DNA from: Hirundichthys speculiger
Lineage: Eukaryota > Chordata > Actinopteri > Beloniformes > Exocoetidae
Direction of reading: 5' to 3'
DNA length: 64,000 nucleotides
NCBI GenBank assembly: GCA_018398805.1
Contig: JAGFBZ010000742.1
Coordinates: forward strand, 1-64,000
Both the position numbers and the translations under genes were made by a program. Below the pieces are notes generated by a model. It did not search any database and was not told the DNA's origin. It saw only the letters and a program-made list of their open reading frames with translations. Within the stretch, counting starts at the first letter, position 1. The number at the start of each line of letters is the position of its first letter. Below, piece by piece: positions 11,281-29,352 of this stretch.

Positions 11281-12354
11281 ATCCGTTTTTCCAAAATTAT
11301 CTGTTAACATCTGAAATCTGTTGTTTTGTATTGTAAATAGTCCGTCATTCGATTGCTGTTGTTTTCATGTTTGTTTTAACATAGAGCTCTTACAGTTTGT
11401 TGATGAATGTACCTATGTATTTATTTGTGCGGCTGAGAGAGAGAGAGAGAGAGACAGAGAGCGCAGCGTTCAGCCATGTAGAAAAAAGCTCGCAAAAATA
11501 TACATTTTAAACACTTATTGTGACAAATGTCCATTATTATTTCAGAAATATTCAAGAATTAGCCATTTCACAACTTCTAGAAATGACATCTTAGCATCAC
11601 TGACGCTGTTGTAGCAAGGGGGGTCAAAATGACCCCCCTCGGCGGTTCTAGGAAGTTTGGAATGTGGGCGGTTCTAGTGTTAAATACGGCATCATTGGTG
11701 GATAAGCATAGGTGGTTTATATTGGTATTGACAATGGGCCAATATGGCATCATTAGATATTGGTAAATATCCAATATCTAATAGATCCAATATCGTGCAC
11801 CTGCACTTGAAAGTATAAATTTCAGGGGGTCATCATCCAATCTTGTGGGAAACATTTCATTAAGAAGACCAACCGCATAATACAGATTTTGAACATTTTT
11901 TTTCCTCTGGATCCCTGCCCATGTACTGTATAGGTGGAATAAATGAAGTAGATAATCGAGCCAAGCAGTTGTTGCATTGATAAATAGAATAAACATGGTC
12001 AGATGATGGTCAGAGGACTAGATCACCGGTCACCACGGCGACCAGCACCCGAACACATCTACACACACAGGTGGAGGTAAACGCTGGGATGGACAGAGGA
12101 TTAAGGACATCGCTTTTCCAAACTTATCTTCTGACAGAAGATACAGGTCCACAGGTCTTTTTTGTTTGTTTGTTTGTTTTTTCTTCAAAGGAATTTACAC
12201 CTTAAATATACAAACATGCAAAGTTAGACTTTTAAAGTTACACGTTTTGAATGTTATCCATTTTTATCTCCAATACAAAGAAAAATACCTCCTTTAAATT
12301 TTAATAACTGTCTATAGTGTTATTAAATGAATTTATTTATTTATGAATGAATCG
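11281..12354. repeat. repeat-rich gap: GA tract, piggyBac-like end, hAT-like end, LINE 3'UTR scrap
   Basis: No gene is supported. Visible pieces are a GA run (about 11437-11456), a right end ...GGGCGGTTCTAGTG directly followed by TTAA (11680-11683) that resembles a second piggyBac MITE whose left end was not found, a fragment near 11690-11810 ending in ATATCGTGCACCTGCA that resembles the ends of the 17819-18872 element, and 12005-12115, which repeats the LINE 3'UTR block seen at 16575 and 41340. Confidence 0.5.
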
Positions 12355-12360
12355 GTGCAT

Positions 12361-12470
12361 TAAGAGGAGCTGCAGTGAATTTACATTTTTGTTGCATACA
12401 GTCCTTACAATGTTTATTGTCATTGTAAGGACTGTATACAACAAAAATGGGAATGTGGCTCCTCTTGACG
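12361..12470. repeat. hairpin-forming inverted repeat of about 50-bp arms
   Basis: GCATACAGTCCTTACAATG, a short TTTATTGT loop, then CATTGTAAGGACTGTATAC. Pairing extends outward through TTTTTGTTG/CAACAAAAA and, after a few mismatches, AAGAGGAGC/GCTCCTCTT. It sits directly against the satellite that starts at 12472. Confidence 0.85.
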
Positions 12471-12471
12471 G

Positions 12472-13361
12472 GAGGCTAGGCGAGGCTAGTAGCGAGGCTA
12501 TTCGATTCTAGGAGGCGACGCGAGGCGAGGCGAGGCGAGGCGAGGGCGAGGAGGCGAGGAGAGGCGAGGCGAGCGACGCGAGGCGACGCGAGGCGAGCGA
12601 GGCGAGGCGAGGCGAGGCGAGGCTAGGCGACGCGAGCGACGAGGCTAGGAGGAGAGGCGATTCGAGGGAGGCGAGCGAGGCGATTCTAGCGAGAGAGGCG
12701 AGGCGATTCTAGGCTCGAGAGAGGCGACGCTAGGCGATTCGATTCTAGGCGATTCTATTCTACTCTATTCTATTCTATTATTCTATTCTATTATACTATA
12801 TTCTAGCGATCTATTCTAGTCTATTCTATTCTATCTATATCTATTCTATTAGAGCTATCTATTTATTCTATCTATTCTATCTATTATATTCTATCTATTC
12901 TATTCTATTCTATTCTATTCTATCTATTCTATTCTATTCTATTCTATTCTATTCTATTCTATTCTATTCTATCTATTCTATCTATTCTATCTATTCTATT
13001 CTATTCTACTCTACTCTATTCTATCTATTCTATTCTATTCTATTCTATTCTATTCTACTCTATTCTATCTAGTCTACTCTATCTATTCTATTCTATCTAT
13101 TCTATCTATTCTATTCTATTCTATTCTATTCTATTCTATTCTACTCTACTCTATTCTATCAATTCTATTCTATTCTATTCTATTCTACTCTATTCTATCT
13201 AGTCTACTCTATCTATGCTATTCTATCTTTTCTATTCTATCTATTCTATCTATTCTATTCTATCTATTCTACTCTACTCTACTCTACTCTATTCTCTCTA
13301 CTCTATTCTATCTATTCTATTCTACTCTACTCTATTCTATTCTATTCTATTCTATTCTATA
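12472..13361. repeat. pentanucleotide satellite: GAGGC-type units changing to TATTC-type units
   Basis: About 890 bp of five-base repeats. The first 280 bp are (GAGGC)n variants, nearly all G, C and A. From about 12660 units such as GATTC appear among them, and from about 12755 the array becomes (TATTC)n with TACTC and TATC variants to the end. There is no coding potential. Confidence 0.95.
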
Positions 13362-13825
13362 TTAATATAGTTACGCAAGAGTTCTGATAGCATACTAATC
13401 TAGTTTGTAGGAATGGAGTACGGGGCAGATGTGAGAGGAAATAAAGAGTCACGCATTAGGGTTATTTTCAAACACTCAGCCACAAACTGTAAAATATTTA
13501 TTGCTAGAATGCAACAGATACATTAAAGAAAAGAGAACTCAAAGCAGAAAAAACAAGTAACAACTTGATATTGCTTCTAGGAATTTGTTGCAAGCCTCTG
13601 GGAAGTGTTTTGTGGATTCATAATAGAGACGGGTGTGCTTGGTTTGGTTTGGTAAACTTTATTATCCCCGAAGGGAACGTGAAATACAATCAAGTGGATT
13701 ATTTTCCCCCCACGAGCTATAGTCCAGCAGATGGCGCTAATGTTCATAGAAGCTTGTAAACGTCCAGAGAAGAAGACGGTGGGCGTGGCTTCCAGCAGAC
13801 CAGCGCGGAGAGCCTCTAAGCGGAG
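13362..13825 (+). promoter_or_regulatory. lto1 upstream region
   Basis: About 460 bp between the satellite and the lto1 start codon. A short LINE/SINE-like tail (AAACTTTATTATCCCCGAAG, near 13657) lies in it. Close to the gene, GGTGGGCGTGGCTTCC (about 13778-13793) contains an Sp1/KLF-like GGGCGTGG box, the best promoter candidate. No TATA box is seen, as is usual for a housekeeping gene. Confidence 0.4.
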
Positions 13826-20374
<6,549 letters not shown>

Positions 20375-21000
20375 ATCTGGGCTGCTGAAGCAGAGGACCA
20401 CCGTCGACTGCTGCTTCCCGCTCAGACGGGAACTCAACCAGCTGTAAACCTCATGTGAAGCAGAGAGCGACTGCTCTGTGTTGGATTCAGGAAGTGATGG
20501 AAGTGAGGAGACGTTAATCTTTGAGAGTGCAGCACCTAAAAGTCCAGGAACCTTACTGCACAAGTGTGAAAAGATGGAGACTGCTTTGGGATCATGATAA
20601 TCGTCATGTTTTCTCTTTAAGTAGTGAACTGCGTTGATGTTTGCTGCACCGATGCACATCTGGAGTCACCCTGGACACCACTGCTGGTGTTGTTTGAAAC
20701 TCCATTTTTGTCGGGGTGAATGTGGATGAAAACAACCACATCATTTCAAAGATTTCTTTTCTGCAGAGTTGTGTGATTTGTGTGGCTCAGGGTGAGACGT
20801 AAGATCGAGTCTGTTGTCACCTAACAGAAGTAGAACCGTGAGATGAACTTCTTCCAGGAAACAGGCTTAAATCAAACCTCTCTGCTCTTTGAAGATTGCA
20901 GTCATTGTTTCAGGTTTTTAGTAAACGATTAAAAAGTACTCAAATGCTCAAGTGGTTCAGGTATGTGTAGTAGTTTTTAATAAAATAACATTTCCTATAC
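20375..21000 (+). other. lto1 3'UTR and polyadenylation signal
   Basis: Follows the TGA at 20372-20374. The first canonical AATAAA is at 20979-20984, so the UTR is about 620 nt. A T-rich stretch (about 21015-21036) follows, compatible with a downstream element. Confidence 0.65.
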
Positions 21001-21189
21001 CTGAATTTTGTCTCTTTCTTTTTTTTTTTTTTTTTTGCATTGTGGTATTATTGCTAAAGTGTTTCATTTTCTGGGAAACCAACAAGAACAAGTCCATCAA
21101 AGTTGAGACTGTGTTTCTGGTTTTAACTTTTCACTTGGACAGTCTGGGAACTATACTATTCAAGTTACATTAGACAATAGAGACATTTA

Positions 21190-21907
21190 GCTACGGTTAC
21201 ATGATGTTTTTTAATTCGGAATTAATAATTCCGAATTAAACTATTTTCCTTTGAGTTTACATGGAAATAGTTATTCCAAATTGAGGTTTAGATGGAAAAC
21301 ACGTTTGTTCGGCTTTATCCATTGGGAAGGGTTCTGATTGGATGGGGGGGCGGACGTCTTTATGTCTACCGGAAGAAAACAAACTTAGCAACAACTCGAT
21401 CAGCAACAACATTCCACTTATTTTTGACCTGGGTGGCGTCTCTATCTGTGAAACCTCCTTCATTTAACCTGGCCGCTACAACTTAGAAAAGCTCACAATT
21501 TTTATGTTTCCTGCCATCTGTTCTTTTAATTATTTCCAGTTCCTCCAAGCTATTTATTAAATAAATCGTCTCTGCTCTTGACCACCGTTTACTGCGTGCT
21601 GCCATCTTGAAACTTTGTTTTGAAAACAAGCCCAGCGCGGAATATAAGCGTCATCGCGACAGACGGGCAACGGAACTAGCATGCGCAGAAAGACGGGAAT
21701 TAATTTAAACAGGAATGAGTGTATACATGACCGTGGAGTTATTTTATTTGGAATTAAAATCAGAATAAACCAGCCACTTACTTCGGAATTAAGTCGAATT
21801 CAGAATGGACATTTTCATATGGAATTAGGTGTTTACATGGTAACTTTTATTCGGATTTAACTTTAATTCTGAATTACAGAGGAATTAAACTTCCCATGTA
21901 AATGCAA
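21190..21907 (-). mobile_element. PIF/Harbinger-like element with broken Myb-like exon
   Basis: Left end GGTTACATGATGTTTTTTAA and right end TTCCCATGTAAATGC are the two ends of a family that recurs at 56643-58187. On the minus strand near 21610 an exon starts MAARS and matches the Myb/SANT-like frame at 57133-57372, but a stop interrupts it near 21482. The palindromic AATTCGGAATTAATAATTCC near the left end could form a hairpin. Confidence 0.7.
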
Positions 21908-23944
21908 TATCACATACTTTTTGGCAAATGATATTTTAACTTCTATTTGCTGAATCCCTTTTCTTTCACTTGAATGATATTTACCAACATATCTTTGCCC
22001 TTTGGTCTAAAGCTGTTGGTTTGGCAGTTTCCCTTCCTTACTGGTGAAGCATATTCTGGAGCCTTTCATATTACCTTAATATGGACTGTTAAGTTAAATT
22101 TAGATTGTACACAGGTGGACTTGACTGAACTAATTATCTTACTTATTACTTATCTTGCCTACTAGAAGCACCAGTTTTAGTTTTAAGCAACAAAAAGAGT
22201 TAACCCCTCTATAGTGCTCTAAAAAGGGTTAATGCATGTTAAGTGAAATGGATCACATATGTTTTAAATTTACTTAAAAATGCAAACATGTCACTTGAAA
22301 TTGACTTAGAGATTTGCCAATCAGTGAATTCTTCAGATTTGCAGCCAGCTGAGTCGTTACAGTGAAGCTCATAGACTTTCGAGGACGACGCTACAGCAGT
22401 AATTTACAGAAACCTGTCGGTGTGTGCGGCTGTAATCGGCCTCTTGTTGGCTTGTTGTACCAGTTTGGACTAAGCAAAATAAATGAATATAAGCATTACA
22501 TGTTCGTATCGGATTCTTTCAGAGGTTATGTTCTAAGGCACAAATAAAAATGATCACACCTGCAGAAATGTGGAACTCTTCATCTCAGGTTAAAATGCAC
22601 CTCAAAACTTGTGACAAAACTGAACTTAAAAAAATGGATCATTTTCCTTTGCTAACCCAAAGACAAGGGGTATAGTTTGGCTTCATGAATCTAACTTGTT
22701 AATAAAGTTACCATCTTCGCATGTTAGTTGAAAATGTATGTTCTACATTACGCAACCCAGACCACTTTGGGCTAAAATCCCACTGTTCATAGGTTACAAA
22801 CTTGGGGGGAATATCTCTACAACCATGATGACAATAATGTACCTACCAAAGTAACTTACAGTCCCGTTTTCTAGAAAAAATGAGAAAACATTTGGGAACT
22901 TGTAATACTTGAGCTGTCTGAAGTAAATGCTCCTTTTGCTCAAAACAATCATTTTAGCAACTCTGTTGGGTCACAGTTACATTGTAATAGTTTTTAATGT
23001 GGATACATTTTTTTTTATCATATATGTTGAATTATTCTTACTGCAGTAGCCTTATTATCCCCTTCAAAACCAGATTCCTCATACTTTGCAAAGTTGCTTT
23101 TAAAAATCTGAAGTATGAATGAGGACTGTTGTCCAGTTTTCTTTACAGTAGATTTTTATGATCAGTTTATTAATGTAAAATATTAATATGAAGGCTGCAC
23201 CACTTCAAAGCCAAAGAGATTTATTTTATTTTATTTTAACTATTCACTTTCTAATGGACATTGGTATATAGGAAACCAAGAGATTTCTCAGAACCACAGG
23301 TGCCGCTAGGGGGCAGCAGAGGACTCTTCAAACACTGACAATCCAGTTTTTGAGGCGTCTCATTGCTTTTTCTTCTATTGCAATTACCTATCTGGCAATT
23401 TGTGTGTGCGCTTGTTTGAAAATCAGTTTGAATTTCATTTGAAGGAATATTTGCTTACTTTTAAGAAACGTCATCAAGCTGCCATCAGCATAAAAGCAGC
23501 CGAAGTAACTTTGTGCTCATCTCCATCATGTATAAGGAGACTCAAAGTGCTAAAAATGCTAAAGTTCCATTGTGATGCTTTCATGAAAATAAAACATGAA
23601 TCAATTTTAGTATATTGCATTGCAACAGTTCTAAACTTTTTTAATTAACTGTAAGGATACTAATGAAAAATTACAATATAGTGCCATCCAGTTATCAGTA
23701 GTGTGTCGTAAATTCAGTGAAATGCAGCAGTGAAAAAAGAAAAGAAACAGACTCCAGGCATCCCTGCTGCCAGTATTTTACTGTATTACATAGGCTGCTC
23801 CAGATTATTTTTACTGTTTGGTACATTTGTTGGAACATGGCCTAACTCAAATATTAACTCATATATTACTAAGATCCTGATTTCCAGGTTGTTTAATCCT
23901 GACTTTAAATGTTAGGCCTGTACCATATAAATAAAAGACATTTC
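21908..23944. other. no gene seen
   Basis: AT-rich sequence between lto1 and the LINE fragment at 23945. Short frames (22362-22547, 23400-23648) lack any recognisable domain and splice context. A small CAGGTGCCGCTAGGGGGC motif near 23298 resembles a CTCF-type core, too weak to claim. Confidence 0.5.
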
Positions 23945-24320
23945 TTATAAGTATTAAATATGAATTATTTATTGATTTATATCCTTTATTTAACCGGGTG
24001 TGAGTCTCATTGAGATCATAATCTCTTTTTCAAGAGACACCTGGCCAAGAATGGCCGCAGTTAGTTAAAGACATCAGACAAAACAAATCAACAAACAATC
24101 AGCACTATCAGAATAAATCAGATAAAACAAATAAAACAATTACACCCATGTAGGGAACTCTTTTTCCCGCAGAGCTGACTTAAATTCACCCAGAGTAATG
24201 ACTTCTGTCAGTTTTATGTCCGTTTGAAAATTGTTTCAAGAGGATGGAGCAGCATATTTAAAAGCTTTCTTTCCAAACTCTGTGTGAACATTTGTAATAA
24301 TTGCTAATGCCGTAATTGCT
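23945..24320 (-). mobile_element. LINE 3' end
   Basis: On the minus strand it reads AATGAGACTCACACCCGG then GTTAAATAAAGG at its end. This is a recurrent teleost LINE 3' terminus that includes the AAAGAGATTATGATCTCAAT segment. Only the end is kept. The clade is not certain. Confidence 0.55.
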
Positions 24321-25101
24321 TAGCATGTGGCTAACTTTCCTGAGCTTTAAGATACTACCTAAACCGAGTTTAACCTGCAGCAGGTTAAACTTGAATGAAT
24401 GTGTGTTAATGACCTATTCTTTTGAATCAAATGTGTTGGTGTCCCGAGGACCTAGATTGAAGAACACACAGTTAAACTGGCTAGAAACTGGAATAACATA
24501 CAAAGCTGAAGTTGATGTTCAAATCGTAGCTACCATACAGACTTCTATTTCCATTTGTATTTCACAGATTTTCTAACAAATCAATAACAAATAGATGAGC
24601 ATTTGACAACTAATTAGGCTAAGTAGCAACAGGTCAGTAACATGGCGCCTCGTGCCTTGACTGGGCTTGTGGTGGGTGGGGGGGGGTGGATGGGCTGGAG
24701 GGAAATCCAGTTCAGTGGTGGAGGTCTGCTGCATGACACTGGTCCAACACATCAGCACTTACTGTGATGCAGCCTGTAGATGTGGTTTTGGTCACTGGTT
24801 GATGCTGAAGAGGCACCACACAAACTCACATATGCTGTTGCGGCGGTCGGCCTGGAGGTGGCAGCAGAGTGCGCTTCTCTGCATGTCAGCCAGCACTCAG
24901 GTTGGCCTTCTTCTGAGGTGTGCCTCAGCAGGTGAGCAATATCAGGCTGATTGGCAGCACGAGCGGCAAACATTCACTCAATGCAAAGGAGCTGAGGAGA
25001 GCAGGAGCCTCACAGAGCAGCACAAAACAGAAAACACATGGGAAAAAGGACAAAAGACCCAAAGGGACTACCGGTATGAATGTTCAAGTACTAATTCATT
25101 T

Positions 25102-25180
25102 GCGCCGTTGCTCTTGTGTAATGATATGTGTTTCTAGGAGTAGTCTTGATTTTCATTCATGTTTATGGTTTAATTAATGT
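25102..25180 (+). mobile_element. possible 5' part of a BEL/Pao LTR
   Basis: If the hAT element at 25189-27037 is removed, this sequence runs straight into 27046-27210, which ends in the repeat shared with 32776-32854. It may therefore be the start of the 5' LTR (TGTAATGATATG at 25117 or TGTTCAAGT nearby). The 3' LTR lacks this part, so it cannot be confirmed here. Confidence 0.3.
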
Positions 25181-25188
25181 CTAAATTT

Positions 25189-27037
25189 TAGTGATGGCAA
25201 GATGAAGCATCGTGAGCCATTGTACCACTTCAGCCAATTGGTTCGAGAGAAGGTTCATTTCTTGCTGCTTCATATGCACATGACACCACCTACTGGTCAG
25301 GTTTATAATCACAGCCAGCTGAATCTTAAGATGTGATGTATTGAATTTATGTGTCAGTTATGGCTCTTGCGAATGACTGTAAATAACAAAATGTGTATGA
25401 CCAAATAATTGGTCTACATAAATGATCAAGTGCATAATAAAATATTGTTTGAATGTAATCTCTGCTCAATGTTTCCCAAAGTAGTATCTTATGATATAGC
25501 ATGTTGTGCAATTTTTTTTTTTTTTTTTCATTTTAAGAAAATGACCTCAGCTTATTCGGGCAGAGAACAGTGAAAGTGTTTGTGGAACTATGGAGGGGGC
25601 CGCACTGAATATGCTTGTACAACTTGGATAATGATGACCATTAAAGGGGTGATTTTATGCATTTTTATTCAGAAATAGCAATTTTCCACAGTTTTTGGTT
25701 TAAAACCGATTCCTTTTTTTAGACACAATCTCTCCAGCCTTGGAGAACACCCTTTCACATGGCACAGAGGATGCTGGGCTGCATAAAAATGTTTGTGCCA
25801 TCATGTACAAATGGGGGTACAGTAATTTTTGTTTCTCCCAGTATGTCAATGGGTTTTCCTGCCGGTTTATATTTGGTAGCGCTGGACCTCCACAGTGGCA
25901 TCAGCAGGATACATTTTGAGTCCTCCTTGCCTCCATGACGCTGGTGTCCAAACGATGCCACAATTTGCTACCCTAAGAGGAAACCACTGATCATGTTAGT
26001 TAAGTGTTCTAATAGGAATAATTGATCTCAAAATGTAAAATTATAGACTACCTCCTCCAGTGACATCATGAGAGGTGGGAGCCTGAGGAGTTTCCTCTCT
26101 GCCTTGTGTTGATCTTATGGAAGTGGCACACTCAGACGTCAGGCGCTTCACGGCTTCGCTCGCTTTTGTTGGGCTGAAAAACCCAATAACCTTATATATG
26201 CGGTCCAGGAGTCTAGCACGGGACATGATGCTCATAGATTGTAAAGTGTGTAGCTTCTCCCGGAGATGCCTGATAAGCTGGTCTCCTATTTGTAATGCTG
26301 CTGGTGGTGGTGCTGCTGTCTTTCTCATTTCATCTTGTAGACTTTGTTCAAGCATTGGAATGAGAGGTACCACTTTAGATGCAGAGACTTTTTCTTCAGA
26401 GGAGAACTCCACAGTGGCATCATAAAATGGAGACAGCATTGAAAGGCACCCTCCAACAATCTGAAATTCCTCAGGCGTTAAGAAGGGGATGTCATGTTGC
26501 AAGCCTGCTAATGCTAATGCTGCTCCTACTGGCTTCCTCAGCTCAACCAAACGCTGCATCAAATATGTGCGATTTAGTGTCCACCTCTTGCATAAGTTTC
26601 ATATTTTGCATCCCCAGAGATGCTTGCACTTGTGTAAGCTTCTCCTTTAAAGACAAAAGTGAGTAGGCCGTTAAATCACTGCAGTAGCAATGCAGACAAA
26701 CTATAAGCTTTGTTATATATTGTAATAAAAGGAAAGAGCATACCTTCGCAGAGGTGCTGCCAAACTCTATCCACACTCTGAACTGACCGCAACTCGCCTA
26801 CAAAAACCCACATTTTGAATGGAGCCTGAGGCGTTTATAAAGCTGTCAAACCCCGCACCATAATCAGAACCATTTCCTGAAGCAGTCACGTGGTACAGCC
26901 GGGCAGCGAAGCTTCGGACGTCATCGCTTTCGGCTCCTCCCCTAAACGAAGCAAGCCTCGATACGCGCTTCCCGGAAACGCCCCCTCTATTACTCGATAC
27001 ACGCTTCGGAGCTTCGGCACACCTCGTAACATCACTA
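25189..27037 (-). mobile_element. hAT element, 1.85 kb, perfect 8-bp TSD
   Basis: Ends TAGTGATG and CATCACTA with duplications CTAAATTT on both sides (25181-25188 and 27038-27045). The right subterminal region is rich in AGCTTCGG/CGCTTCGG repeats. It encodes a decayed transposase on the minus strand. The insertion point lies just outside, or inside, the 5' LTR of the BEL element. Confidence 0.92.
25660..26776 (-). pseudogene. hAT (ZBED-like) transposase, broken
   Basis: From right to left: SLGMQNMKLMQEVDT (26543-26776 frame), then after a frameshift a 173-residue frame (26562-26041) with MQRLVELRKPVGAALA, FLTPEEFQIVGGCLSML and KVSASKVVPLIPML. These are the insertion-domain and core blocks of ZBED-type hAT proteins. 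The C-terminal dimerisation region is recognisable in shifted frames near 25830-25660 (a decayed PCERVFS-type motif, then KPKTVEN). The N-terminal BED zinc finger and the first catalytic acids are missing. Several stops make it inactive. Confidence 0.8.
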
Positions 27038-27121
27038 CTAAATTTATGCCCTTGGCTGAGTTTATTTACCACAATATCTTATTTATGTTGTTTACTTACA
27101 TTTGCTTTACTCATATAAAAT

Positions 27122-27210
27122 AAAGCAAAAACGAGTAAAGTTCGGTGTCCGGTTGAGTCTTTCCCTTTTCAAGCGTGGGGAAACCATAGCGTTTGAAGTA
27201 CGCTTGACAG
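27122..27210 (+). repeat. BEL/Pao 5' LTR, 3' portion
   Basis: From AAAGCAAAAACGAGTAAAG to GTTTGAAGTACGCTTGACA it matches 32776-32854 closely, with a small length difference (a CCC insertion). AATAAA lies just before it (about 27118), as expected near an LTR polyadenylation site, and the segment ends in CA. Gag begins 99 bp downstream. Confidence 0.8.
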
Positions 27211-27308
27211 TAAAAAACCGCAGTGACCAGCGACCAGGAGACTCCACTAAAGCCACGACCAAGAGGCCTGGAGCAAAAAGCCTGCTGTCCGCCAGCCAAA
27301 GAAACAAG

Positions 27309-28378
27309 ATGGCCAAATCACTGGATGAACTAAAAGGAGAGAGGACTACTCTGAAGAGGCTCTTCTCCCGTCTTATCAATAGTATTATAAGGACACACAC
27401 GGAGATGTCTGTGGAGGAATTGAAGGAGAACTTGAAGAAGCTGAAACAGGAGAGCACCAAGGTCATGAGGCGAACGACGAGGTGGAGGCCGCTTACCAGG
27501 CAGAGCGCGAAGCAGCTGCTGCGGAGGACTTGAGCGTCCTACAGCAAGCCGACATAGAAAAGACAGAAGAAGAATGTGAGCAGAAAACAAGGGAAGTTAA
27601 ACACCTCATCCGAGAAACTCTCTGGAGCACGTATGGAGAAAGAGAACTGTCCCTGTCACTACAAATTGCAGAAGCCGAGTATGAGAATGTCTCCTCCATT
27701 CAGCCAGACGCAAATCTGGAGGCATATGAATTTATGCTGGCCCACTTAAAGGATGTGGTGCAAAAGGAGCACACCAAAACTGGAACCGCTGGGCTCCGCC
27801 TGCCGAGCAAAAAGACTTTGATTGCCGGATAAGAAACCTCGAGGTTTTACTTCCTAAGCTGGTGTCACGCAAGGCCGCCTTCATCAAAGAAGCAAGCATG
27901 AAGAGGGATACAGGACAAGAACCCATCTCAGTCTGCAACCCAGCCCCAGTAGTGGCGATAAAGCTAAAAGCCACAGCCCTACCAAAGTTTGCCGGAAATC
28001 AGCGCGACCTCTTCAGATGGAGGAAAGAATGGGAGGCTCTGCAGAAGCAAGGTGAACCAACTGGCTCTAAAGAGGTGAAAAAATATCAGCTGCTCGATAG
28101 CCTTGATGAGAAAGTGTCCAGAGATCTACGCCTGTCGTCATACAGTTCATCAGATGAAATCTTCTGAGTCCTGGAAAACAGGTTTGGGAGCCAAGCCACT
28201 ATTGCACTTGAAATTATCGAAGAGCTGCAAACAACTCCACCAGTCAGGAGCGGCCAGCCAAGAAAAGTCATAGAGCTCATCCAAACTGTTGAAAAGGCCC
28301 TCTATGATTTAAAAGAACTGGGCAATGCAGACACCATAAAGAACCCGTTGGTGACTAAATCCATTGAGGGCAAACTCC
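27309..28378 (+). pseudogene. BEL/Pao gag, first part, frameshifted
   Basis: Begins MAKSLDELKGERTTLKRLF, a coiled-coil-like N-terminus seen in BEL/Pao gag. A frameshift near 27470 passes into the 27482-27832 frame (AEREAAAAEDLSVLQQADIE), another near 27800 into the 27862 frame with KLKATALPKFAGNQRDLFRW, the conserved LPKF...W..F gag core, and QLLDSLDEKVSRDL. A TGA interrupts at 28165-28167, and the frame resumes through PPVRSGQPRKVIELI until the LTR inserted at 28379. The start codon overlaps AAGATGGCC, a YY1-like motif. Confidence 0.82.
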
Positions 28379-29352
28379 TGTAACACTCAATTAAACAGGT
28401 TCGGATTCCCAGCCACACCAACACAGCACAAAGACAGAGATTCCCAAATAAACATAGTTTATTGACACTAATTTTAAAACAGTATTAAAACTGTAAAATC
28501 TAAAATTGAGATAAAAGCCAATAGAGTATTAAATAGAGTATTAAAAGTAAATCTAAAATAGCTAAAATTCAATGTTCGTCTACCAGTCCAATGCAACAGG
28601 GGCAAGCTGGAATTCAGCATACGCTGTCCCGTTTCTGTGTACGCTGCGTCTGTCCATATATCAGCTGTGGGGGGAGCGTACTCCAACAAGACTTCCGTAG
28701 TGGCAGCTCAGTCAAAATGTTCTGTGCTTGAAGACTCCACTTCACCCGACGAGTGCTTTCCACCCAGATACGCCAGCCTTCAGAAACGTGTGGGTATCTG
28801 TCTCAGTCCCGGTCCTCCAACTCCACCAACCTCGGCACAGAACAAGGGGTAGACTCAGCACATGCGGTTCATGCAATCAGGGGGTGAAAGATCACAGTTG
28901 CTTAAAAGACCACTCCCTCAATCGCTATGTTCGAGAGCGTTGAATAGTGTCCGGAGCAGGCCACCTCTCCCAGGCTGTAGGATACGTCCTGTCGACAAAA
29001 CTCGAGTCCAGGACATCTACCCGCTCTCTCCCCCCCGCTTCAGACTGCTGGGGCTTCCTAATAAGCTGTGCAACACAGCTGGCAGGCATGAGCTGATTAG
29101 CCACACCTTGATCTGTCAATTAGCTTTGGCAGGTGAGCAGTTTGTCCATTGACAGTTCAAGTCATCTGACCACCGCAAACATAAAACACAACTCAAATAA
29201 AACCATGCAATAAAAACACTGCAAACCTTCGATTTCATAAAACTAGTAAAAACTTCCAGTAAAAAATCAGCTCAATAAATTACTGCCATACCACCTATAC
29301 TGAGTCTGACATTCCTCCCCCCTTTATCCCTGTCACCTTAAAGTCCATTACA
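28379..29352 (-). mobile_element. LTR insertion (probable solo LTR, 974 bp) inside BEL gag
   Basis: Bounded by TGTAAC and ATTACA, and flanked by CTCC on both sides (28375-28378, 29353-29356). Removal rejoins the gag frame exactly (KL then PETLKKDW). On the minus strand an AATAAA (CAATAAACTATG) lies about 90 bp before the end, right for an LTR. A purine-rich AAAGGGGGGAGGAA followed by TGTCAGACTC near 29311-29330 looks like a polypurine tract and LTR start, so part of an internal region may also be included. No ORF. Confidence 0.75.

Noticed and set aside
12361..12470. microRNA precursor
   Set aside because: Arms are long and repeat-like, next to a satellite; no support without small-RNA data.
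1..13825. Search for fgf19, expected beyond lto1
   Set aside because: No FGF exon-like frame was seen; it is probably outside the window.
24667..25137. 156-codon plus-strand frame
   Set aside because: No domain and low-complexity start; overlaps likely LTR sequence.
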